This document shows positions 18,041-25,650 of a DNA stretch of 64,000 bases, one piece after another (the first letter of the stretch is position 1; every line of letters begins with the position of its first letter). The notes beneath the pieces are model-generated. The model saw only the letters and a program-made list of their open reading frames with translations. It was not told the DNA's origin and made no database searches. This stretch comes from JAAYXS01 sp964550375. GTDB lineage: Bacteria > Planctomycetota > Phycisphaerae > UBA1845 > Fen-1342. The position numbers and the translations under genes are program-made. The DNA is taken from contig CAZJYX010000016.1 in NCBI GenBank assembly GCA_964550375.1, positions 26,786 to 90,785 of the forward strand, in the 5' to 3' direction.

Positions 18041-18240
18041 CCCTCCCAGGCGCGCCAGGCTTGCTCAGCAGTACAATAGCACCACGCATCCGCCATAACG
18101 CCGCTGATCAGCACCTGCGCACACGCTTTCTGCAATGCCCCGCCAGGCCACGCTGCCATTGACGGCTAAGCCCAGGCCGCGACTCAGCCGCCTCACGCTG
18201 CATAACCTGCCGCGACTGCCTTCCGGCCCCAGGCGGCCTC
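18041..18240. other. Short intergenic region
   Basis: 200 bp between two minus-strand genes. Nothing gene-like seen; it may hold the promoter of the membrane protein. Confidence 0.4.
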
Positions 18241-21120
18241 CTACGGCCGCAGCAGGATCAGGTTACCCAGCGTCCGCGGGCTGTAGCAGTGCCCGCGCGC
18301 ACCCGACCAGGATGAGTACTCGCCGCGCCGCGCGTCCAGCCGCGTGACGTTCAGACCCCACACCCGCTGCTCCGCCGCACCTGGCCCCAGGGCCGCCAGC
18401 GGCAAGGCCAACTCGACCGCCCACGCCTCCCGCTGCACAGAAACGGCCACGCGCGCCCCGCTGTGCCACCGCTCAGAAGTCCCGATCGGCGGCTCCGTGC
18501 GACAGCCGCGCCGCTCGACCACGACCCCGTTCGGCTTGATCTGAAGCTGAAAGATGTCGCTGCTGGTACCGTCGGCCGCCGGCCGCGGATCGATCAACAG
18601 TTCCACCGCGTCCTGGCCCCACGGCACCGCCCCGTCCAGCGGCACGAGGTTGTCCGCATGCCACAGGGGCCGCTCGCCCTCTGCCAGGGCGCAGCGCACA
18701 CCGACAAACAGGTACTCACGGTCCATGCCGAAAAATGCCTGCGTCGGCCGCGCCGGACGCCGCTCCGCCACCCTGGCGCGGTCCTCACCCGCGTTAACCA
18801 GTAGGAAATCCGCCGCCGCATTGCTGGCCGCCAGGGCCCAATCCGACAGGTCGCCGTCAACGGTCAGCGGCCGCTGAACCGGCGGACACGTTGCCACCGC
18901 CAGCCGGGCTGCCACCGCGAACGCCCCCAGCGACGACGTATCGAATACCAGGTCGAATGGGTACGCGCCGCTCGTGTTGTAAGGCACAGCCGACAGCAGC
19001 GCCTCAAGCACCACCGCGCGCCGGGCGCCGGGCGACAACGAGATCGGCACATCCGCCGGCGGTTGCCACCCAACCGGCGGCGCCGGCATGCTCCAGCGAC
19101 CCGTGATCGTATGGTTGGTGTAGTTGACCACGTCGCAAAGCACCTGCGCGCGCAGGCCGTCGCCGGCCGGCTGCAAGCGCACACCCGTCACGCCCGCGTG
19201 CACCCTGGTCGCCTGGTTCATCAGTAGGTTCCACTCGGTCAGTAGTTGCTGCGAGCGGGCAGCCGGCGGCCCGGCCGTGGGGGCGTCCGCCGCCAACTCG
19301 CGCAACAGCAACTCCCGGGCCAGAACCAGCGGCTGCAGCTCACGCGGCCAACCCGTCGGCTTGCACGTCAGCAAATCGTCGAGACACGCGTCGGTACCCG
19401 CCCAGCGCACCACCTGCCCTGCCAGAGACTGGGCCAGCGCCTGCTTGCCGCGCCGCTCCAACAAATGCAGCAAGGCGGCATCCTGCAATCCCTGCCGAAG
19501 ACGCTTGAGCCGCACGGATGGCACCGGCCGATCCGCCAGCCCAAACAAGCTGCCCGGATAGACCAGGCTCTGCGTCTCGTCGCTGCGCCAGGCGGACCCC
19601 GCTGGGCGCATGGTGCCGAATTCAGCCGACCGCTCCACCCAGATTGCGTCCGCCTGGTAGCGGTACGCCTGCCACGCCGCCAGCACCGCATCCGTGCCAA
19701 GGCCGTCGCTGCCCAGCGAGCTGCTGTACGGCGGATGATCCGGACAGAACCACGCCCGCCGCCCGAGGGCCTGCTCTCGCTGGAGTGCCTGCGGCTCGAA
19801 CCACATAGCCCGCGGAGCCCAGATGTCGATCCCGGTCAGGCGAATCTCGGGCGCGCCTCGCCACCCCAGCCCGCGCAGCGAGCCGGCCGGCAGGTGCGCC
19901 ACAACCGGCAGGTCAGCCTCGCTTTGCCGGACAATATCCGCCAGCAGACCCACCTGCGCCACGTTGCCAGACGTCAGTTCCCCCGGCGGCGCCATCCGCA
20001 CGAATGACCGCTCCTGCCAGCCGCGCTCCGCGAAATGCCGCCGACACTCGGCCAAGTACGCCGCCAGCACGCGCGCATACGCCGGCGAGCCAATCCCACC
20101 CTCGCGCTCCGCGCTGGGGTGCTCCAGCGATGCCGGCACCGCCCAATGCGACAACGCCACCCCGTCCGCAAACCCAGACCCGTTGAGCCAGCCGGATACC
20201 AGCCGGTCATACGGCTCCCAGTCAATCTCCACCTGCCGCGCGCCCACCAGCCGGTACTTGGGAAACGACGCCCACAGCACCGGCGTCGTACCGTGCTCCT
20301 GGAACAGCCGCATGGTCGCGTCAACCAGCCGGACCGCCGCCTGGTGCCCCGACGCGTCCCGCAGCAGCCGCGTCTGCTCAGCCGACTCGCGCGGCCAACC
20401 CAGGTGCGCGGCCAGCAAGTCGCGCGGATCCACCCGGCAAATCGCCGCCAGGCTTCGTGTCGCCGGCAGTGCCACCGGCAGCACCTCAAGACGCAGCCCA
20501 CACTGCCAGCGGATCGTCTGGTCGGCGACCGAACGGATCAGGACGTCACCGCGGTACTCACCCGGATCAATCGTCGGCGGAACGCGCAGGTCAACCCAGA
20601 CAGCTTCGCTGCCCTGCTGCGCAAACCTGATCGGCCCGCCCCCGCGCGGCGCATCCCAAGGCACCAGGATGTCCGGGACCACCGTCGGCGTAGCCGGCCG
20701 GCCGGCGTGCTCCGGGTACCAACTGGCAAAGCGCTCCACAAGCACCGGCTGCACGCGGTATATCGTCGCCAGCTCACTGCTGTCGAGCCGCCCGCCCGGG
20801 CCAGCCAAATCTGATAACTCAACCGTGAATGGCCCCGCCGGAACCCGCTCCGCCCGCATCACAAGCTGAAAGCCAACAGACGCATTGATGGCCGTATGCA
20901 GCCGAATCTCGCCTCTCGACTCTGAGAAGACCGCGCTTTCCAGCACTGGCGCAGCCTGCGCACCCAGCACGGCTTCCGGCCCAGCCGCCCAGACCTGCAC
21001 CTCATGGCCGGCCGGCGGCGCGCACCCCACGGTCGCCAACCAGGTACACATGGCAACTGCGGCCGGCAACCACCGCTGCCAGGGCCGTCCCGAAATGCCT
21101 ACTGCTGCGGCTCCGGCCAT
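18241..21120 (-). CDS. DUF4091-type glycan-active lipoprotein with CBM9-like domain
   Basis: A 959-residue exported protein. The N-terminus has a hydrophobic stretch ending in a lipobox-like Cys (WLATVGC), so it is probably lipid-anchored. The central part (about 90-600) resembles DUF4091/GH123-related proteins (VVPDILVPWDAP, LRVPPTIDPGEYRGDV, WFCPDHPPYS). The last ~200 residues resemble a CBM9-like sugar-binding beta-sandwich (VDGDLSDWALA, then WGQDAVELLIDPRP and GLNVTRLDARRGEYSSWS). The role is probably glycan hydrolysis or binding; catalytic residues were not pinned down. Start ATG 21120 overlaps the upstream gene by 22 bp, implying coupled translation. Confidence 0.72.
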   Translation of the reverse strand: MAGAAAVGISGRPWQRWLPAAVAMCTWLATVGCAPPAGHEVQVWAAGPEAVLGAQAAPVLESAVFSESRGEIRLHTAINASVGFQLVMRAERVPAGPFTVELSDLAGPGGRLDSSELATIYRVQPVLVERFASWYPEHAGRPATPTVVPDILVPWDAPRGGGPIRFAQQGSEAVWVDLRVPPTIDPGEYRGDVLIRSVADQTIRWQCGLRLEVLPVALPATRSLAAICRVDPRDLLAAHLGWPRESAEQTRLLRDASGHQAAVRLVDATMRLFQEHGTTPVLWASFPKYRLVGARQVEIDWEPYDRLVSGWLNGSGFADGVALSHWAVPASLEHPSAEREGGIGSPAYARVLAAYLAECRRHFAERGWQERSFVRMAPPGELTSGNVAQVGLLADIVRQSEADLPVVAHLPAGSLRGLGWRGAPEIRLTGIDIWAPRAMWFEPQALQREQALGRRAWFCPDHPPYSSSLGSDGLGTDAVLAAWQAYRYQADAIWVERSAEFGTMRPAGSAWRSDETQSLVYPGSLFGLADRPVPSVRLKRLRQGLQDAALLHLLERRGKQALAQSLAGQVVRWAGTDACLDDLLTCKPTGWPRELQPLVLARELLLRELAADAPTAGPPAARSQQLLTEWNLLMNQATRVHAGVTGVRLQPAGDGLRAQVLCDVVNYTNHTITGRWSMPAPPVGWQPPADVPISLSPGARRAVVLEALLSAVPYNTSGAYPFDLVFDTSSLGAFAVAARLAVATCPPVQRPLTVDGDLSDWALAASNAAADFLLVNAGEDRARVAERRPARPTQAFFGMDREYLFVGVRCALAEGERPLWHADNLVPLDGAVPWGQDAVELLIDPRPAADGTSSDIFQLQIKPNGVVVERRGCRTEPPIGTSERWHSGARVAVSVQREAWAVELALPLAALGPGAAEQRVWGLNVTRLDARRGEYSSWSGARGHCYSPRTLGNLILLRP

Positions 21121-22148
21121 CCTTGAACCTCGTAGAACTTCAGCGGTGACTCCGGCTGGCCCGTTCGCGCCGACAGGTACGTCGCCTGCAAGAGCGCCGT
21201 GACCGCCATGTGCCGCTCCAGTGTCACCCCCTGCGGCGACGCCAAGTCCGGCTGGCGTACGGCCGCGACGAAGCGCTCCAATTCGCCCCGCAGAAAATCG
21301 TCCGGGGCCAGCGTGTCTTCGTCCAGCAGCTCGCCCGCGCGCGAGTGCACGGCCACGCCGTCCGGCCTCAGAACAACCGTGAGCTCCGGCCCATGGTGCG
21401 CGGTGGACTGGGCGAACGGCGGCACATCCCACGTCGCATGCACCGCGGCCGACCGTCCACCCTCGTAGCGGAACAGGGCCGTCGCGACGTCCTCGGTTTC
21501 CCTGGGCACCTCGCCCGGCCGCCTCCTAACGTTCGCCACGACCGCCGAGACGGATTCCGGCAGCCCGCGCGCCCCTACCAGCGCCTCAAGCATCTGGTAC
21601 CCATCGGTCGCCAGCACTCCCCCGGGGGCATCCACCAGGCTGGCACGCCAGGACTGCACGGACGGTCCAACAGCCGCCACGCGGATCTCCGTGTAGCCCG
21701 GCTTCACGCCTTCGTCGTACTCCAAGCCCCACCGCACCTGCTCGGCCACCGCCTCCCACCAAGACGCCACCCGGCAGTACCAGCCCTGCTTGCGGCAGCG
21801 CTGTGTGAACTCAGCCGCCTCCGCGAAACTCCGGGCCACCGGCGGCAAACGCCACACGCACAGCCGGCGCTCCGCGGCCAGTTCGCTCAGACCCGGTGCG
21901 GCCCGCGCTGATGTCGCCACCAACACCGCCTGGATGCCGGATTGCGCCAGCATGACGCGCTCGTCGTCGTGCCACTCCGCCCCCGGCAGCAGCGTTGGCT
22001 GCGGGCGCGGCCCACTCTGAGCCGCCACTACCAGCGGTGCCTGCGACACTGCCGGCGCCAGCAACTCAACCCCCTCGGCGTCCGCGATCAGCCCGACGCG
22101 CAACGGCCCGTCGTCAGTCAACGCTTGGTCGGCCGGCTCAGTGCTCAT
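21099..22148 (-). CDS. Divergent Gfo/Idh/MocA-like protein
   Basis: A 349-residue protein from ATG 22148 (GAGG 5-6 bp upstream) resembling Gfo/Idh/MocA sugar oxidoreductases: an N-terminal nucleotide-binding half (GPLRVGLIADAEGVELL, with IQAVLVATSAR) and a beta-sheet half with a conserved-looking EVPRETEDVATALFRYEGG. The usual GxGxxG of the NAD site is degenerate, and the EKP catalytic Lys was not found, so it may be an inactive or unusual member. It overlaps the DUF4091 lipoprotein gene by 22 bp, and the two form an operon. Confidence 0.6.
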   Translation of the reverse strand: MSTEPADQALTDDGPLRVGLIADAEGVELLAPAVSQAPLVVAAQSGPRPQPTLLPGAEWHDDERVMLAQSGIQAVLVATSARAAPGLSELAAERRLCVWRLPPVARSFAEAAEFTQRCRKQGWYCRVASWWEAVAEQVRWGLEYDEGVKPGYTEIRVAAVGPSVQSWRASLVDAPGGVLATDGYQMLEALVGARGLPESVSAVVANVRRRPGEVPRETEDVATALFRYEGGRSAAVHATWDVPPFAQSTAHHGPELTVVLRPDGVAVHSRAGELLDEDTLAPDDFLRGELERFVAAVRQPDLASPQGVTLERHMAVTALLQATYLSARTGQPESPLKFYEVQGWPEPQQ

Positions 22149-22194
22149 ATAATCCTCAACGACGGTCTTCCTCGCTGCGACTCGGGAGCAGCCC

Positions 22195-23088
22195 GTGCGA
22201 CCTGTGACAGTTCTCATTCTGGCCGCTCTCGCTACGCCTGTCGAAGCGGACATTCTGCACTTACGCGACGGTTCCCGCTACCAGGGCGAACTCGTCGCCC
22301 AGGACGCCCACGAAGTCGTCTTCCGGATTCAACTGCCCGACGGCTCGGCGAACATTGTGATGCGCTTCGACGCCGCGGCCGTCGAACGTGTCGAACGGCA
22401 GCTCGACCAGCCGCCTGAGCGGCCGCCCGACTCACGCCCGGCCACTCCCGCCCCGCCCGCCGAGCATTTCGAGCAGATGCTGCGGGAGGGCCTGGAACTC
22501 CTGGCTGACGACGATCTTCCGGCCGCCTTGCGAGCACTGCAGCGCACGGTGCTGGAGTCGCCGCCGGCCCTGCATGCCCACCTGGACGAAGCCTGCCGCG
22601 ACAAGACGGGCCTGGCCCTGGCCGAACTGCTGGCGGGCGTGCGAATTCGCTCCGCCCTGTCCGGTGAAGGATTTCGCATCCGGTTTGCCACCCATGCCGA
22701 ACGCCCCGCCCTCGGCCGTATGCTCGCCCAACGGCACCAGGAACTCCTGTCCGGCAAATATCACGGCCGCACGCTGGCCGACTGGGCCCGCAATCCCGAA
22801 GCCTACGAACACCTCCAGCCGGACGCGCGCGAGATGCTCGGCGCCGCACGCAGGGCCGCCGGAATGCTCGGCGCGCGACTCAGATACGACCCCCAGTTGC
22901 GGGAAGACCGGCCCACACGCGTCGAGCTGGTCGAGTTCCGGCAGGCCCTCGCACGCTTCGTGGATCGCGTTACCGCCATGCGCGGCTATACTGATTTGCT
23001 GGACGAAGCCGGCCCGGCCGTCCCCGTGCCCCAGCCGGCTGCCGGAACAGACGAAACCAACCAACCCGAGACACCGGAGGAACCATGA
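22195..23088 (+). CDS. Secreted hypothetical protein
   Basis: A 297-residue protein from GTG 22195 with a signal peptide (VLILAALATPVEA) and a short beta-rich domain (DILHLRDGSRYQGELVA) of the kind common in planctomycete exported proteins, then a helical region to residue ~270. Not recognised beyond that. It overlaps purC by 4 bp (ATGA), so they are translated together. It is divergent from the Gfo/Idh-like gene with only 46 bp between them. Confidence 0.6.
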   Translation: MRPVTVLILAALATPVEADILHLRDGSRYQGELVAQDAHEVVFRIQLPDGSANIVMRFDAAAVERVERQLDQPPERPPDSRPATPAPPAEHFEQMLREGLELLADDDLPAALRALQRTVLESPPALHAHLDEACRDKTGLALAELLAGVRIRSALSGEGFRIRFATHAERPALGRMLAQRHQELLSGKYHGRTLADWARNPEAYEHLQPDAREMLGAARRAAGMLGARLRYDPQLREDRPTRVELVEFRQALARFVDRVTAMRGYTDLLDEAGPAVPVPQPAAGTDETNQPETPEEP

Positions 23089-24020
23089 GCGCGACGGATA
23101 ACGTTGTCACAACCACCGCACTCCCGAACCTGATCAACCGGGGCAAGGTGCGCGACCTGTACGATCTGGGCACGGCCCTGATGATTGTCACCACCGACCG
23201 CATCTCCGCGTTCGACATCGTCATGGACGCGCCCATACCCGACAAGGGCATTGTGCTGACCGCCCTGACCCGCTTCTGGCTCGAAACGCTGCCGGCCTGC
23301 ACGCCGCATCACCTCGAATACGTAGTGACCGACCGGGCGCCGGCCGGCTACGAGGACCATCTTGAGCAGCTTCGCGGGCGCGCCATGGTCGTGAAGAAGG
23401 CCGCGGTGCTGCCGGTCGAATGCGTCGTGCGCGGCTACCTGGTGGGCGGCGGCTGGCAGGAATACCAGGCCACCGGCACAGTCAGCGGCATCGAGCTCCC
23501 GCCGGGGCTCCAGCAGGCCCAGAAGCTCGAAGAGCCGCTCTTCACCCCGAGCACCAAGGCGACGGACGGCCACGATGAGCCCATCTCCTTCGAGCAGGCC
23601 TGCAAAATCGCGCGCCGTTTCATGCTCGAACGCGGTGCCACCCCCGGCGCCGGCAAGGCGCTCATGCTCGCCGCCCGCCACCGCGCCATGCAGATCTACT
23701 GCCAGGCCCGCGACTACGCGGCCCAGCGCGGCATCATCATCGCGGACACCAAGTTCGAGTTCGGCGTCTATGACAACGAGCTGATCCTGGTGGACGAAGT
23801 CCTCACGCCGGACTCATCGCGGTTCTGGCCGGCCGACCAGTACCGGGTCGGACAGAACCCGCCCAGCTTCGACAAGCAGTTTCTGCGCGACTACCTGGCT
23901 GGACTGAGTTGGAATCGCCAGCCGCCGGCCCCGCCCGTCCCGGACGAGATCGTCGCACAGACGCGCCAGCGCTACCTGGAGGCCCATCGGCTGCTGACGG
24001 GGCGTGAGCTGGCCCTATAG
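23085..24020 (+). CDS. purC: SAICAR synthetase
   Basis: Joins aspartate to CAIR in purine synthesis with ATP. The 311-residue length fits the longer PurC type. Motifs include RGKVRDLYDLG, DRISAFDIVM, ECVVRGYLVGGGWQEYQ, FTPSTKATDGHDEPI, and TKFEFGVYDNELILVDEVLTPDSSRFW with DKQFLRDYL near the end. It is coupled to the secreted gene before it by a 4-bp overlap and ends 6 bp inside the convergent HAD gene. Confidence 0.97.
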   Translation: MSATDNVVTTTALPNLINRGKVRDLYDLGTALMIVTTDRISAFDIVMDAPIPDKGIVLTALTRFWLETLPACTPHHLEYVVTDRAPAGYEDHLEQLRGRAMVVKKAAVLPVECVVRGYLVGGGWQEYQATGTVSGIELPPGLQQAQKLEEPLFTPSTKATDGHDEPISFEQACKIARRFMLERGATPGAGKALMLAARHRAMQIYCQARDYAAQRGIIIADTKFEFGVYDNELILVDEVLTPDSSRFWPADQYRVGQNPPSFDKQFLRDYLAGLSWNRQPPAPPVPDEIVAQTRQRYLEAHRLLTGRELAL

Positions 24021-24716
24021 CCGCCGCGCGTCCCGGCCCGGCTCGCCGGCAGGCACCTGACCGCGCAGCAAGCCGCCAATCAGCACCGGCGTGATTTCGG
24101 CCAGATGATCCACTGTGCCAGCCGCGCCGGCTTCCATCAGCCGCGCCGCTGGGTGCGTGCCGGTATAGCCGATCACGCGCATGCCGGCAGCCACGCCCGC
24201 CTGCACGCCTACCGGCGCATCCTCAATCACGACGCACTCAGCCGGCCTCAGCCCGGCGCGCCCGGCCGCCTTGAGGAAGATGTCCGGGGCCGGCTTGCCG
24301 CGCGGCACGTCAAAACCGTTGACCGTCGCCACGAAGTAATCCGCCAGCCCGGTCTCACGCAACACCAGTTCGACATTCTCCGGCGGCCCGGACGTCCCCA
24401 CTGCCAGCCGGTAGCCCGCGGCCGACAGCGCAGCCAGCGTTTCCGCAACCCCCGCCGAAAGCGGCACACGCCCGGTGATCAACTCGCGGTAGACGGCTTC
24501 CTTCTGGTCGTCGATCTCGCGGGCCGCGGCGTCGCTGAGCTGGTCGCCCCAGATGAGCCGCACTATCTCCCGGCTGGACATGCCGAAGGTCCGCAGGAAC
24601 GCCTCATCGGACAGCGCAATTCCATGCCGGTGCGCCAGAATGCGCCAGCTCTCCTGGTGCGGTGGCCCGGAATCCACCAGCACGCCGTCCATATCGAAGA
24701 TCACGCCCTGTGGCAT
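24015..24716 (-). CDS. HAD-superfamily phosphatase/phosphoglucomutase-like
   Basis: A 233-residue cytosolic protein of the beta-phosphoglucomutase-like HAD subgroup. The nucleophile motif is FDMDGVLVDS; motif II has VGTSG; the Lys and Asp of motifs III/IV are in RGKPAPDIFLKAA and CVVIEDAPVG. The cap domain lies in the N-terminal third. Substrate is not predictable from sequence. It ends inside purC by 6 bp in opposite orientation. Confidence 0.88.
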   Translation of the reverse strand: MPQGVIFDMDGVLVDSGPPHQESWRILAHRHGIALSDEAFLRTFGMSSREIVRLIWGDQLSDAAAREIDDQKEAVYRELITGRVPLSAGVAETLAALSAAGYRLAVGTSGPPENVELVLRETGLADYFVATVNGFDVPRGKPAPDIFLKAAGRAGLRPAECVVIEDAPVGVQAGVAAGMRVIGYTGTHPAARLMEAGAAGTVDHLAEITPVLIGGLLRGQVPAGEPGRDARRL

Positions 24717-24873
24717 CGCCGATCTCCCGCGTAGGTCGGCGACCGCCCGGCCGCCACGGACTCAGGGTACTTGATCCGGCGGCGGGCTGCCACGCCGTGG
24801 CCGCCGCGCCGGAGTTGTGCGAGTTTGTCCGCGTGCGTTGAGGAACGCCGACCGCGTGCCTACACTGCCTCCG

Positions 24874-25650
24874 ATGGAAGCTGCGTCCGGCCAAACTCCC
24901 GCGCTCGCTGATGCCCATGTCGTGCGAGCCCGTGCCCTGCACAAGGTGTACCGGACCGGCACGCAACCCGTAACCGCCCTCGCGAACGTGACTTTCGACG
25001 TCGCCGCCGGGGAGTTCGTCGCGATCATGGGTGCTTCCGGCTCGGGCAAATCCACACTGCTCCATCTGATCGGGGGCCTGACGCCGCCGACCTCCGGCAC
25101 CGTGCTGGTCGAGGGCGTGGACTTGGGCGCGCTATCCGACCGGCGGCGCACGCTGTTCCGGCGCCGCCGCCTGGGTATCGTCTTCCAGGAATACAACCTG
25201 CTGCCCACGCTCACCGCGCGCGAGAACGTCGCCTTGCCACTGCTGGTTGACGGTCAGCCGCTCAGCGCCTATGCCCGCCGGCTGGACGAGTTGCTGGCAA
25301 CCGTGCGCCTCGAACAGCGGGCCGACCACCGCCCGGAAGCGCTCTCCGGCGGCGAGCAGCAACGCGTCGCCATCGCCCGCGCGCTGCTCAATGACCCGGC
25401 CATCGTCTTGGCCGACGAACCCACGGGTAATCTCGACTCCCGGCAATCAGTCGAAATCTGGCAGTTAATGCGGCGTATCGCCCGCGAGCAGGGCAAGACG
25501 ATACTCATGGTGACGCACGAGGCTTTGGGGGCGGCACACGCCGATCGTGTCCTGGTGCTCAAGGACGGTAACATCGTGGGTACGCTGGCGCCGAAGGGAT
25601 CCGCGGATGCGGCACTGGTCGCAACTGGCTACCAGGAACTGGCGGTTTAA
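24874..25650 (+). CDS. ABC transporter ATPase, LolD/MacB-type
   Basis: Energises export through the FtsX-like permease that follows. 258 residues. Walker A is GASGSGKST, the Q-loop region FQEYNLLPTLTARENV, the signature LSGGEQQRVAIARAL, Walker B IVLADEPTGNLD and the H-loop MVTHE. The spacing is that of the LolD/MacB class, which works on lipoproteins or peptides at the outer envelope. The start is uncertain (ATG 24874 preferred; no good ribosome site). The permease begins 44 bp before its end. Confidence 0.93.
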   Translation: MEAASGQTPALADAHVVRARALHKVYRTGTQPVTALANVTFDVAAGEFVAIMGASGSGKSTLLHLIGGLTPPTSGTVLVEGVDLGALSDRRRTLFRRRRLGIVFQEYNLLPTLTARENVALPLLVDGQPLSAYARRLDELLATVRLEQRADHRPEALSGGEQQRVAIARALLNDPAIVLADEPTGNLDSRQSVEIWQLMRRIAREQGKTILMVTHEALGAAHADRVLVLKDGNIVGTLAPKGSADAALVATGYQELAV

